Below, one piece after another: positions 35,184 through 46,572 of a stretch of DNA of 64,000 nt. Origin of the DNA: Gonocerus acuteangulatus (lineage: Eukaryota > Arthropoda > Insecta > Hemiptera > Coreidae). The notes under the pieces were generated by a model that was not told where the DNA came from, searched no databases, and worked only from the letters and a program-made list of their open reading frames with translations. The stretch covers positions 94,271,535 through 94,335,534 of the forward strand of contig OX328124.1 of NCBI GenBank assembly GCA_946811695.1. The letters are read 5' to 3'. Position numbers and translations under genes: made by a program. Each line of letters starts with the position of its first letter. The first letter of the stretch is position 1.

Positions 35184-35187
<4 letters not shown>
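34565..35187 (-). repeat. 5' LTR of the Gypsy element
   Basis: 623 bp, TG...CA in element orientation. By eye it is indistinguishable from the 3' LTR, including the same 69-codon fortuitous frame at the same offset, so integration is very recent on an evolutionary scale. It contains a palindromic CCCGCGGG block near its upstream end and an AT-rich stretch that could hold a TATA box. LTRs normally carry the promoter; which motif acts here cannot be told from sequence alone. Confidence 0.97.
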
Positions 35188-35225
<38 letters not shown>

Positions 35226-35480
35226 AATATATATCAATTTTAACGGGGGTCATTTTCGGTCTCTACTAGGTAGGACCGATAAAGATTTGAAGAAATTTTT
35301 CAAAAATTCCGTCTTGAGTGCAACCTGAATAGCTACTTTCCTTCGGAGGAAAGTGCTAAAAAAACACGGAAATTATACACTCGAAAAATTTCAAACCATA
35401 TATTATATGGGTTGAAAATATGAATAGGAATGGTTTTTAGTGATTCAGCTTAGTGACAAGTAAGTGTATATATATATATG
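35188..35480 (+). repeat. Family Y repeat, right half (split by the Gypsy element)
   Basis: The TA array resumes, then CATTTTCGGTCTCTACTAGG, AAATTTTTCAAAAATTCCGT and TTGAGTGCAACCTGAATAGC. The last blocks parallel 51215-51290, so the two halves were contiguous before the LTR insertion. Confidence 0.65.
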
Positions 35481-35937
35481 TCTGTATAGGTTTGTGTGTG
35501 TGTGTTATAAACAGGTCAAGTGTAATAGGATTAAGCATAGTATTTAAAGGCTACTCAATGCGCATGTGACCCTTAGCTCCTTATTTATTTATTCTTTATG
35601 TGGGTGTGTATATTTGTATTTATAGAATGGTAAATAATCACCTATATTGATCCAAGAAGATTCCCACCAAATCCACATCAAGCGGAGAATGTATGTGGAA
35701 ATATTGTTAATAATTACAACCTAGGGCCTAATTGAGGTTAACCCTCGACTGGTCAAAGAGGCAGGAGCCTTCAAATTAAATAACAATTAGTTCAAGGGAT
35801 TAATATTAAATCCGATAACGACTCACTTTTCATTTCGCTCGCTCGCTTTCCCTAATCCTTTATTAATAACTTTTCCGATATATTCTACATAAATGGTATA
35901 ATGATTGGCAATTTCGTGGATAACCATTGGATTTTAG

Positions 35938-36020
35938 GATTTTTTTTTTTTTTTTGTTTAGTTTTAAGGGCAATATCAACCACATTGGGCCATGGTCACC
36001 CTGTGAAAGTAAGACCCAAG
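35938..36020 (-). repeat. Possible SINE family B tail
   Basis: A T run followed by GGGCAATATCAACCACATTG and CATGGTCACCCTGTG resembles the complement of a B-family 3' end. Confidence 0.35.
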
Positions 36021-36082
36021 AGGGTACAGAGGAGTTGTCATTTTAATAAATAGAACTATTCGTGAAAGATATGGAGACATTT

Positions 36083-36333
36083 CGTCGATACAAATGCAAA
36101 GTCTCGAATGTGAAAAAACGCATTTTTCATTTTAAATCTTTACTGATTGCTGTTGGACTGATGGATGGCAAACTCTCGAATCTAAGTTCACACAGTGAAA
36201 GGAGGATGTTACCACTGTCAAAAGGTCGAATTTGCCTACTATTTGACTGCCCAAAAGCAAACTAATAAATAAAAGTATTTTCACTCTTGAAAGTGGTGAT
36301 TTTCACATTCGTTAGTTTGCATTTGTATCGACG
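36083..36333. repeat. Short foldback element, 251 bp
   Basis: CGTCGATACAAATGCAAA (from 36083) and its inverted copy ending at 36333 are perfect; homology continues through CGAATGTGAAAA on both sides. The 67-codon frame inside (36062-36265) overlaps the arm and is judged fortuitous. Related sequence occurs at 55.3-55.9 kb. Confidence 0.7.
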
Positions 36334-36821
36334 ATTTGAAGAATATAATTTACAATTACTATAGGTTGATATTGGAGAATATTGTGAATAAGCAAAATAC
36401 AGTTTAATGTTAAATTTGGTCTGTTAAATTTTTAACATCTAGGAATTCAAACAGGTTAATGATTCTTTTCTGGATAATCCCCTATAATTTCGTCTAAGGT
36501 GCCATTAATTTTGAATCGATTCCTTTCAAATTGATATGATAAACACTCACGTGAGAAAGTATGTGCTTCACCGTGAGGAGTACTCTACAGCTTATACAGT
36601 TGGGTGGTTCATCTATGGACATGAGGGAAGAGTGGCTAAGCCTTGTATACACTATTCGCAACCTGGCCAACACAACCTCTTTTCCAAATCCTCGGTGTTC
36701 GTTTTATTTCTCGTAATTTATTTTAGGATCTTTCTTCCTCCTCGTAGTGAGGGACACTGCTTATCATGTGACACCCATAAGTCGGCTTTATGAAACTTGG
36801 ATCATAAAAAAAATCTGTCTC

Positions 36822-36823
<2 letters not shown>

Positions 36824-36877
<54 letters not shown>
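36824..36877. repeat. TA microsatellite at the head of the 104-bp array
   Basis: About 27 TA units ending 28 bp before the first 104-bp unit. Confidence 0.95.
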
Positions 36878-36879
<2 letters not shown>

Positions 36880-36905
36880 AAATTCGTTGTTGGATCGTTT
36901 GCTAA

Positions 36906-38470
36906 ATATATTTCCTGAGAGCTAATGCCGGGAATGTGGAGGATTGTAAAGCAGACAGAGGCCATGCCGAGCTGAAGGATGTGTAGTGCACATCTTTTCA
37001 ATGAGGTCTATATATTTCCTGAGAGCTAATGCCGGGAATGTGGAGGACTCTAAAGAAGACAGAGGCCATGCCGAGCTGAAGGATGTGTAGGGCACATCTT
37101 TTCAATGAGGTCTATATATTTCCTGAGAGCTAATGCCGGGACTGTAGAGGATTGTAAAGAAGACAGAGGCCATACCGAGCTGAAGGATGTGTAGTGCACA
37201 TCTTTTCAATGAGGTCTATATATTTCCTGAGAGCTAATGCCGGGAATGTGGAGGATTGTAAAGAAGACAGAGGCCATACCGAGCTGAAGGATGTGTAGTG
37301 CACATCTTTTCAATGAGGTCTATATATTTCCTGAGAGCTAATGCCGGGAATGTGGAGGATTGGAAAGAAGACAGAGGCCATACCGAGCTGAAGGATGTGT
37401 AGTGCACATCTTTTCAATGAGGTCTATATATTTCCTGAGAGCTAATGCCGGGAATGTGGAGGATTGTAAAGAAGACAGAGGTCATACCGAGCTGAAGGAT
37501 GTGTAGTGCACATCTTTTCAATGAGGTCTATATATTTCCTGAGAGCTAATGCCGGGAATGTGGAGGATTGTAAAGAAGACAGAGGCCATACCGAGCTGAA
37601 GGATTTGTAGTGCACATCTTTTCAATGAGGTCTATATATTTCCTGAGAGCTAATGCCGGGAATTTGGAGGATTGTAAAGAAGAAAGAGGCCATACCGAGC
37701 TGAAGGATGTGTAGTGCACATCTTTTCAATGAGGTCTATATATTTCCTGAGAGCTAATGCCGGGAATGTGGAGGATTGTAAAGAAGACAGAGGCCATACC
37801 GAGCTGAAGGATGTGTAGTGCACATCTTTTCAATGAGGTCTATATATTTCCTGAGAGCTAATGCCGGGAATGTGGAGGATTGTAAAGAAGACAGAGGCCA
37901 TACCGAGCTGAAGGATGTGTAGTGCACATCTTTTCAATGAGGTCTATATATTTCCTGAGAGCTAATGCCGGGAATGTGGAGGATTCTAAAGAAGACAGAG
38001 ACCATACCGAGCTGAAGGATGTGTAGTGCACATCTTTTCAATGAGGTCTATATATTTCCTGAGAGCTAATGCCGGGAATGTGGAGGATTCTACAGAAGAC
38101 AGAGGCCATGCCGAGCTGAAGGATGTGTAGTGCACATCTTTTCAATGAGGTCTATATATTTCCTGAGAGCTAATGCCGGGAATGTGGAGGATTGTAAAGC
38201 GGACAGAGGCCATGCCGAGCTGAAGGATGTGTAGTGCACATCTTTTCAATGAGGTCTATATATTTCCTGAGAGCTAATGCCGGGAATGTGGAGGATTGTA
38301 AAGCAGACAGAGGCCATACCGAGCTGAAGGATGTGTAGTGCACATCTTTTCAATGAGGTCTATATATTTCATGAGAGCTAATGCCGGGAATGTGGAGGAT
38401 TCTAAAGAAGACAGAGGCCATACCGAGCTGAAGGATGTTTAGTGCACATTTTTTCAATGAGGCCTACATA
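36906..38470. repeat. Tandem array: 15 copies of a 104-bp unit
   Basis: GAGAGCTAATGCCGGG recurs at exactly 104-bp spacing 15 times (about 36917 to 38374). Each unit also carries AGACAGAGGCCATACCGAGC and TGCACATCTTTTCAATGAGG. Copies differ by only a few substitutions, e.g. GATTGTAAAG versus GATTCTAAAG and CCATACC versus CCATGCC; the last unit is the most diverged. No unit is coding. The array starts beside a TA microsatellite (36824-36877). Minisatellite or satellite-like; direct, not interspersed, so not a CRISPR array. Confidence 0.97.
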
Positions 38471-38474
38471 TTTT

Positions 38475-39270
38475 TTGGTGGATTATAAAATGTTATTAAT
38501 TCTGGCTTCGTCTCATCTCAGATTGCTATAGTGATTCTTAAGCCGACTGTTCACTCTCCCTATCATGCGATGATCTTTCAAAAATATCTCTTTCCTCTTC
38601 CCCCGAATCAATGAACTGAACTTCTCCATCCTGTTGTCACACTTACTGAAGACGCCTCTTCATTCTATCCTGCGAAAAATTCTATTTTATTTTTTATTAC
38701 TGGAACATAGGTAGGGATGACAAGACCAAGATAACAATAGACTTGCAGACAGTTAGTAGTGTTTCCTGTCTATAGAGTGGCAGAAAAAACAAATTAAAAA
38801 AAGAAAAAGGAAGCGATGGGTGCTTGATCAATAGAAATAACATAAACGTAGTTTAGATTATTAAATTAATTGAAAAGAACTGTGATTCTAAGGGCTAGTT
38901 CGCCGCCTCAGAAGAAAAAGCCAGATCTATAAACGTCATTGCTAGAAGTAGAAATAGTAAGACTCAGCATTAAGTCCAGCATGTGCTGACGTCAAGTAGA
39001 AACTGCTGACTCCCCTTTCTTTAGCTCTTCAGGAATTCAAAGCACTCGTCTTGAGACTGAAAGCTCGATAAACACCAGTCGTATTCCCAGCTCAGCTCTC
39101 TTAAAGAGTAAAAGAACTCTATTGTCTAAATCTGTACTTTTATAAATGTCTGGTACAGAAATAATTCTGTGTAGCATAATCCTAAATTTTTATTGATTTA
39201 TTTATTTAGAATTTATTTTAGAATAATACATTACCTACAGTTTTTGGAATTTGTTCAGCAAGCAATGTAG
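38475..39270. other. No recognisable gene
   Basis: Downstream flank of the 104-bp array. Moderately AT-rich, no repeat or frame of note. Confidence 0.55.
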
Positions 39271-39324
39271 CTATTGAACTTGCACGCAAGAGAATATATT
39301 TTATTTCTTCGATCCTACTACATC

Positions 39325-39328
<4 letters not shown>

Positions 39329-39364
<36 letters not shown>
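39329..39364. repeat. TA microsatellite
   Basis: Eighteen TA units, no other feature. Confidence 0.9.
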
Positions 39365-39368
<4 letters not shown>

Positions 39369-39404
39369 CCATCATATTCGTTTTTTTAGACACAAAACAT
39401 GTTT

Positions 39405-39760
39405 TATTTATTTATTTTACTTTAAGAGCTGCACAGCAATGGTGATCTGCCCTAAAAAAAATGATATAAAATATAATAAATTATAAACTAAGAATCAGTA
39501 ACATAGTTAAAAATTAAAGTGTACGGAGAATAATAATAAAAAATAATAAAGAAATATATAAGGAATTAATAAATAAATAAATACAGAATTAAACTTATAA
39601 TTTTAACGGTAATAATAAATAGTAATCATAATGATATTTGCGGAGTTGATTATCCTGAAATAAGAAACTTTGACTTGGGAGTTATGCGTGGTATAATTAT
39701 ATTTTATTATATGTCTTTGTCGTCTTTAAGTATGTCAGTATGGTGTCAATGTCTGTAATG
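39405..39760 (-). repeat. 3' UTR-type relic of a non-LTR retrotransposon
   Basis: Shares AGAGCTGCACAGCAATGG-type sequence and the later GTATGGTGTCAATGT block with the 3' flank of the 26.5-kb relic. No coding part is left. Assignment is by similarity only. Confidence 0.45.
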
Positions 39761-40105
39761 CTATAACAAAACTTGTTATATAGCATTAAACACAAGCGAT
39801 TTCATCATTTTAACCAGAAAAATCGATCGTCACAGAATACCTAAATTACTTATACTTACCTGTATTAATACAAAATAAACATAACAATTTTTTCACTTCT
39901 CTATATGCCGGGGTCATCAGGTTTTTTAAAGTTTTAGGATGGCATCCTGGATTTTGTGGGCTGCTTTTAAACCAAATTGTCATAATATGAGTGGGAAGCA
40001 GGCAATTCATGCCCCCAAAGAAGTGGTATTTGGTATATTAATAATATTAACTACCAATTACAAGAAAAAGAAAAAGAAAAAACTAACTAATACATAAAAA
40101 ATTGC

Positions 40106-40106
40106 G

Positions 40107-40185
<79 letters not shown>
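40106..40185. repeat. TA microsatellite, about 80 bp
   Basis: Uninterrupted TA array. Confidence 0.95.
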
Positions 40186-40189
<4 letters not shown>

Positions 40190-40636
40190 TCTCGAGTACA
40201 TCTCAAAACGTTATTTTTGCATTTTTTACAAGAAACGGAAATTTTCTGATTTTATCTGAAACAAGCCGTTTCTTAAACATTAATTTCATTCAATAACGCC
40301 ACTATGCATCTATCCTGTTATGGCATAATCATAGTTTTTTTTTTGTTTTTGTTTTTTTTTTTTATTCAATTTGAGAGAACCAAATTGATTCATTAAGCTG
40401 TACATTTCCTGGCAGTTTGTGATAGAATAAAATATTACCTGGTCTCCTTAACTTACTAATTTCTATAATTTCGAGTTTATCCTAAACGGGAAAAATACGG
40501 TGTTATATCGAATTACAAATATACGAATCGTATGAACATGAAATCATTGTGAGAAGTCTTGAAAACATTTTTTTTATTTTTAGATCTAAGACTGGAAGGA
40601 TTTATATTACCTTCCATAGCCAAACGACTTTTGAGC

Positions 40637-40939
40637 TCAACAGTCAAACAAGGTTCGACAAGTTTGAACTTTAACGGTGTGTAAGACATCACTTGGTGAA
40701 TAGTAACGGAAAGGTCGGAACGGACCTACTTCTATACCTAATTCTCTGTTGGGTACTATCTTTTGAATGTGCTGAAACAGATTGCCTAAGTTACTCCATC
40801 GAACCTCATGAACTACCCATTTTCTGCCTCGGGGGTCTCGGGAAATGTGAAATTTACCGTGAAATTGGCAGCGAAGAGAATGGAGATCATCCCAGAACAG
40901 TATTTGAATAGTCAAGATGATTACAGAAAAACTTTTTAC
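40637..40939 (-). CDS. Hypothetical ORF, possible exon or unknown gene
   Basis: Not recognised. A 121-codon frame (ATG at 41002) with an internal start at MASSKVKS (about 40952). The N-terminus from there has a hydrophobic stretch (SVIILTIQILFW) that could be a signal peptide or membrane segment, followed by a charged body with three Cys. The segment is visibly richer in G+C than its flanks and not obviously part of any repeat seen here, which is why it is listed. A plus-strand 72-codon frame overlaps it, so the signal could come from either strand or neither. No motif, no splice sites proven. Confidence 0.2.
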   Translation of the reverse strand, partial: VKSFSVIILTIQILFWDDLHSLRCQFHGKFHISRDPRGRKWVVHEVRWSNLGNLFQHIQKIVPNRELGIEVGPFRPFRYYSPSDVLHTVKVQTCRTLFDC

Positions 40940-41009
40940 TTTTGAAGAAGCCATATTATAATGTTTTAATTTGTCCATTTTTTTATTTAAATGTATAAAC
41001 ATTTTTATT

Positions 41010-41970
41010 TAAATGTGTTACGTTATTTAAACAATAGATATTATTACAAAAATGTACAAATGGTTAAAAAAGGTAAAAAAAAAAATTAGTTTATTTTATT
41101 GATTTTATCAACGTTTTTGACACAGGATGGCTTCTGAAAATGTATTATTTCCCCCTCTTGTACGTAGAGGTGTCCTAAACCTGTCAGGCATCGAAGCAAT
41201 GGCTATCCATAGCCTTTTTTTATTGTTATTCTCTCACCATAGTACCCCCATGGTGAGGAAGTTTATTTTTCTCCACTGCGCCGGCCATTTTTGCCATATC
41301 TTGGGCGTATAAAATATTTTACATATGGTTTGTTATTCCTTCAAGTTATTCCATTTTTATACAGAATAAACAAAGCTTTACTAAATAAACAAAATTATAC
41401 AAATTTAAAATTTATCTCAAATGATAATGGAATGACCCCTTTCCTTTCTCAGTTGGTAAATAGTTTTTTACCTACTAATTATTTTCTTAAATAGAGAAAT
41501 AATTAGTAAATAGCACTTTGGGACTGACATCCCGAGCCTTATATCATCTGTTGTATTAATACTGACGGTTTATTTAATTGAACTCACAAGGGTAGTACAT
41601 AGTGGTGGGGTCACCGATTTGGCCCATTTTTGTCTGGTGATTCTGCATCGAAAAATATTCGACACGTGTCCGAGCGTTCCTTCCAGTCGAGAAATAAAAT
41701 AAAATAGATTGAAGATGCTTTATTTTATACTTAGTGTTTAGAAAATGATATCGAAATGATTCTTTTTCTAATTCATTTGTTTTATAAAGTAGATTAAAGA
41801 AAAAATCCAATAGTTAAACAATAATTTATATTTCGTCAAATTAATTCACAAAAATGCTCACGTTTTCAAATAAACTTGTATTAGGGATTTTTTTACATTA
41901 GGGTTTCTTGGGTTGCTGATTTTAAATATGCTAAATATTATTTTTGGTGTAAATAAATGTATAATAATAA
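41010..41970. other. No recognisable gene
   Basis: Small frames at 41127-41312, 41291-41494 and 41574-41810 have no recognisable domain. Short AAAATGTAT/ATTTAAATG repeats near 40980-41020. Confidence 0.5.
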
Positions 41971-41974
41971 ATAA

Positions 41975-42042
41975 AAATGGTATAGATAACCCGTCCTAAA
42001 ATTCTTAGTTAATAATAATGGACGTTAAAAAAAAAACAACAA
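41975..42042 (+). repeat. SINE family C tail
   Basis: TAGATAACCCGTCCTAAAAT, TAATAATAATGGACGTTAAAA followed by an A run: the 3' end of family C without its tRNA head. Confidence 0.7.
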
Positions 42043-42044
42043 AT

Positions 42045-43125
42045 TGCCAAGTTAGTCCATTCCTACTCTGCACTAGCCAGATTAATCAAAAAAACAAGTG
42101 TCCAATTTTCTTTTGCTGTTGATTGTATATAAACATTTTTACTACATACGAGTAGACAAGATCCACGAACATCGTTTGAAATGCTTCACACATTGTGCTA
42201 GGAGTGCAGGCTTTTAACATGTTTTTACTAAAGATTAAACTTATCAATAGTTATTCTGCCTTGGAATATTGGCTTTATCTGAAAAAACCGTCATCAATCG
42301 GAATTATCAGCACCCCAATTAACGGATTCAATTACACAATAGAATAATTACTTCAAGCCCAAAACGAAATGGATAACCGAGCAGATAAAAGAGTTTGGTT
42401 TTCATCTCAATTTACATATATTCAAATGTGATCCGTCTCGGATGTCAAGCTTTTAATATATTGAATTGGAATCCACTCCACTTTGTAGAAGGGTTTATTT
42501 GTTTTTCCCTTCTTCATGTTTGATTGATATCTTTCATTCGGCAGATTTTATCTTTAGCTAATCCCTATTCGTTTTTCTCCTTATTTCTTCAGATCAATAA
42601 GACGGGTGGGTATATAAAAGAAAATCTCAAGAAATTCAAAGACTTCAGAAATGAAAACCGTAATAAACTCTTTGATGTGTTACTACAGCTATTAGAATAA
42701 TCTATTACTAATTTCATATTGTATTCGTGCTACTTGTAGAGTTAAGTATGTAAGGGACAGATACGAAATTCCCTCTATAACGCTATGATATGACAGCAAA
42801 TTCTTTCTAAGATAGGTTTATCGTTATTATTTTTATTCAGATTCTATTTATAACACGTTGAGCACTTGGGCGATTTACTCTATTATGCATAATTTATTAC
42901 AAGAAATGAATAACATTTTTCATTTATAATGAGATGCACATCGTCAGTAGTTTAGATAGATTTTCAGAAAAATTCAGATTTACCAAGCTGATGTGCACAT
43001 AGGATAAATAAATATGTCATTTTTTTAGTCCACAAAAAAAGGCAATCTCCTCCTCCACACTCCATAAAACGCTCACAGCTAATTAAAAAAAAAGTAAAAA
43101 TAAATTTACCAAGACATACAAAGAG
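42045..43125. other. No recognisable gene
   Basis: AT-rich; weak similarity near 42850-42890 to the non-LTR 3' flank at 26050. Nothing firm. Confidence 0.5.
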
Positions 43126-43129
43126 GTCG

Positions 43130-43940
43130 AAAAAATGGATACTTAACTGGTAATAGGTAATACCTTGTAACTTTTTCTTTTACCATTTTCATTTAGAGGC
43201 TTAAATGCTTCCTTAGCTATTCGAAAATGAAATAAATGAGTTATTATGTGCCGAAACAGTTCTTAAATGTGCCAAATATCCAATTTTTCAACTAAAGACC
43301 TCATACATTTCAAAATGTATGAGGGCTTTAATTGGTTAAAAACCAATTTCTTTTACCTTTATTGCGTGAAATTTTGGGAAAAAATTAACTTTTCGGTACA
43401 TTAAACTTGAAAGTATTTATTTTTATTTAAATTTTAATGTCCATTCTTATTAACCAAGGATCAAACTTGAAAGTAAATTTTCTCAAAACTGTCAAAATGT
43501 TTTTCAAATCAGGCTTTTAATTTTCACTCGATCAACTTTAAATTTTAACCGCAGATTCCTAATGATAGTTTCCAGTAAAGTACGTAGGGATTTTTAAGTT
43601 TATTCAATTAATACGATTTTATAATAGGAAATGAAGAATTTTTCACCATTTTCGAAAAAATTCATATTTCTTAAACATTCTATTTACTATACTAGATTTA
43701 ACTTTCTTCTTTCAAAATAATTTTAGTTTTTTTTTCTAGATTAAAAATTACCACCTGCAGACTATCGCCCGAAAAAGAGGGTTTCCTTTCGTCTGGCACA
43801 GTACCGTCATTCTGTTTTCGAAGAATTAAAACTTTTTTTGGGGGTTACTATAACATCCCATATAAAACACCTTACAAAAAGAATTGAACAATATTCATTT
43901 ATTTGTTATCCATAAATTAAAGGAAAATTATTTTGATTTT
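43130..43940 (-). repeat. Family U repeat, copy 2
   Basis: The reverse complement contains TTTTAATTCTTCG, GTCTGCAGGTGGTAATTTTT, AAAATTATTTTGAAAGAAGA and TAAGGAAGCATTTAAGCC, in the same order as copy 3. A short SINE-C tail lies within it at 43415-43462. Confidence 0.7.
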
Positions 43941-44134
43941 GACCACACTCTGGTACTTCTGAACGATATAAATTGGTTTAATTGATGTTTTTTCCTAATA
44001 TTTCAATAGTGTGTTCCATGTTGTCCGGTATGGAATAAATGTATGTATAAATGTATTGCGAGTATTTCTTTTAGGAACAGTTAATTTGTCACTTATTTAT
44101 ATTTGGTACTTATATGTTTAATTCTTAAACTTAT

Positions 44135-44252
44135 GTTGCTTTGTCTGCATGTAGGTTTGTCTTGTCTCTTCATGAGGTAGTTATGTGTGTCCAATGCGAT
44201 GTCGTGTCAGTACTGCTTCGCAAGCTCTTGTCAATGTATTTTTTTTTTCGTT
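44135..44252 (-). pseudogene. Short non-LTR C-terminal relic
   Basis: Minus-strand translation gives LTRACEAVLTRHRIGHT, then after a 1-nt shift HNYLMKRQDKPTCRQ, again the RIGHT-THNYL-C block. Too short for any function. Confidence 0.65.
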
Positions 44253-44254
44253 AT

Positions 44255-45214
44255 TTCCTATAAATAAGCATTTCTGCAATTATGTACCATATTCCGACTG
44301 CAACCATTTTCACATCCTGTTGTCCATCAAGTCAGATGAAGCCCATTGAGTTTTGATACCATAACGATGATTCTATGAGGAAGCTTTGCGGAATAAGTTG
44401 AGCCTGGAAGTTTGAAATGGGGAATGTTCGATAGGAAAGCACGAAGCCTATCTCCTTTTCACGACTGGTTGCCGATAAACTCTCTAACTGTCCAACTTGC
44501 TCCCGTCTCTTTGCTCTCTCCTCAATTCAGTTAGCTATTTCGCCATAGTCCTTAATTAGGTCACCATTCGCTTAAATCACTAGTTACACTAGTAGTTCTT
44601 CAACTAATAACAATTACTCCAACAAATCTCAATGATAATAATAAACTAGATTTCCTTGAACTCAAGTCCTTTATCAATATAAGGACTGTAATTATATTAT
44701 TTATTTATACAATTGTAAAACCGTGGCATGGGCGGTTTATTACTAAAACAATTAAATAATAAATAACTGCTGTAAATGAATGAAATTAATTAAAAATAAT
44801 TTCCAAATGCAATATTTCTTGACAGACAAGGTACAAAATACATAGAACTCAGCTTTTGTGAAGAAAATATTCTCTACACACCATGTACCGACCAGTAGTG
44901 GGTATTTCCCCCTTAGCCAGTTTTTAATATATTTTTTATTATTTTATTGTACTATTTTTTATGCTATATCTACTAAATATCTTACTTATGTATATTTTAA
45001 TTACATAAATTTGGAACTACTTATTTCATTGTTATTTCTTTTTTTGGTGGGTGAGGAGGAACTGGAGGGATAAGGGGGAAGACTATTCATTAGATCAAAA
45101 ATTTGGTACAATTGGTATTTATATACATATACAGAACTTACACTAGTCAATTTCTTAGAGCAGTTCGTTACTTATGGATCTCATAGTAGCATAAGGAATT
45201 CATTATTTTTTTTT
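44255..45214. other. No recognisable gene
   Basis: AT-rich. The 71-codon frame at 44858-45073 is hydrophobic only because it is T-rich. Confidence 0.55.
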
Positions 45215-45275
45215 ATTTATTTTTTTTTTTTTTACGGCGCATCGACAAATCTTGGCCATTAACACCAGGAATTCA
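45215..45275 (-). repeat. SINE family B tail
   Basis: The plus strand shows a T run, TTTACGGCGCATCGAC and TTGGCCATTAACACC: the complement of a B-family 3' end. Confidence 0.65.
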
Positions 45276-45378
45276 TTATTATAGAAATATCTGTAATCGT
45301 TTGCAAGAAAAGTTGATGCAACAAGAATTTCTGCCTACAACAAAAATTACCCACTGCCTACCTCAAGAGAATACAACA

Positions 45379-45425
45379 ACGTCTGATGAAGCCCATTAGG
45401 AGATGGGCGAAATATAACGGTCATG
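45379..45425 (+). repeat. Isolated stem-GAAAT motif (possible Penelope tail)
   Basis: TGATGAAGCCCATTAGGAGA followed by TGGGCGAAATATAACGGTCATG: a CCCATT/AGATGGG stem and a GAAATATAACG block. Similarity of layout only. Confidence 0.35.
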
Positions 45426-45519
45426 AAACGAACACCTCTGGAGAAAGAAGCCGGGAGACCAGAAAGATGATGCCCCAGTGAGGAAGCTAAAGGAGAACAA
45501 GAATTTCTTATTAATTTTT

Positions 45520-46015
45520 GGTTTGGGTATTCAGAAACAATTAATTCAGTTGAAAATTATTTCAGATGTGTGACATTCATCTTAACTAAGACATAAAAAA
45601 TTTGTTTTGCGTTTGAAGTTCAGGAAGTAACAGGAAAAGCAATTTTTAACAGACATGAAAACTTTTGGGATCTTAAAAATACAGGTCACCATTAAAAGCT
45701 TACAAAATTTAGTAAACATTCAATCCTACAATATTGAAAAGTATTAACTTTTGGTTGTTTTTTTTTTTTTTTTTAATTGGGTTTAACAGTAACATTATTA
45801 TTTTAGTAAAACGAGGTAAGACTAACAGAAACATATTGGTATTACTGTTTTCCTAGAGTAAGCGTTGAGAAAGAGGATGGAGTAATTTTTGCTCAGGATA
45901 TTGTCCGTTTCTTGTTTTGGTGCATAAGATCTTCCTTATCTTTGAGATTTCAGTTATATTTTTCACGAAAGATCTAAACACCATGAACTATGAAGACGTA
46001 GTTCCTGCAAGTCGC
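45520..46015 (+). repeat. Family X fragment, 3' part
   Basis: Shares AGATGTGTGACATTC, AACAGACATGAAAACTTTTG and a degenerate GACGTAGTTCCTGCAAGTCG end with the 3' part of X copies. Confidence 0.55.
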
Positions 46016-46329
46016 TTTATTCTCTCTGGTGCATGGACCTAACAATCCTTTACAGGTTGTGTATATCGTGTTTGGGAACTATACGATATTTAGTCATAGC
46101 AATAATGGGCAATTTCGCGATCCCTAGCTATGTAGGTTAATTGAATACCCGGGCTAATGGTATAAATTGCTCGCGAGCTAATCCTCTACCCTAGTATGTT
46201 TCATTGAAATGTTCGGGTATGTATTGATTCAATAATGTTACACCATAGTTTCACAACGAGTCTAGATATTTATTGTTTTATGTCTGAGAGTGGCACATTG
46301 CACTCGAAAACGATTAGGCTAAGGTTTAA

Positions 46330-46420
<91 letters not shown>
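46330..46420. repeat. TA/CA microsatellite
   Basis: TA array with one TACA interruption, grading into a short CA run. Confidence 0.95.
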
Positions 46421-46421
<1 letters not shown>

Positions 46422-46423
<2 letters not shown>

Positions 46424-46572
46424 TAACGCCTTGGATTCTCATGTGGGATATGTTGGTTCGAGTTCCGTCTTGAGCAGGTTGAGTTTTTCTTCATTTGAAG
46501 CACTTTGAAAAAGTTCCCTGTTGCACCACGGATGTTTAGGAAGGGGGTCAACCAATAGCCCGTAACCTAAGA
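46422..46572 (+). mobile_element. SINE family B-like
   Basis: ACGCCTTGGATTCTCATGTG, TTGGTTCGAGTTCCG (box B), GAGCAGGTTGAGTTTTTCTTC and CCACGGATGTTTAGGAAGG. It follows a TA/CA array and borders the Jockey RT relic. Confidence 0.65.

Larger units (their letters stand above)
30673..35187 (-). mobile_element. Ty3/Gypsy LTR retrotransposon, pol-only (no gag), recent insertion
   Basis: A 4515-bp element read on the minus strand. Seen: two direct 623-bp repeats (30673-31295 and 34565-35187) that begin TG and end CA in the element's own orientation and look identical by eye. A primer-binding site lies 2 nt inside the upstream LTR, a purine-rich tract abuts the downstream LTR, and one long pol frame fills the 3.27-kb interior. 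It is flanked by TATA on both sides, consistent with a 4-bp target duplication, but the target is a TA microsatellite so the duplication cannot be proven. The protease-RT-RNase H-integrase order places it in Ty3/Gypsy (Metaviridae), not Copia. Odd: there is no room for a gag gene, because only about 35 nt separate the primer site from the pol ATG. Element boundaries are very secure; the functional state is inference. Confidence 0.97.

Noticed and set aside
35737..35765. TTAACCCTCGACTGGTC as a second piggyBac-like end
   Set aside because: Resembles the 49.1-kb terminus, but no inverted partner with TTAA could be found within a reasonable distance; it may be chance or a solitary end.
36062..36265. 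67-codon Lys/Arg-rich frame
   Set aside because: It overlaps the inverted-repeat arm of a short foldback element; no independent support.
36906..38470. CRISPR-like regular array
   Set aside because: The units are contiguous 104-bp direct repeats without unique spacers, in a eukaryotic context; it is a tandem minisatellite.
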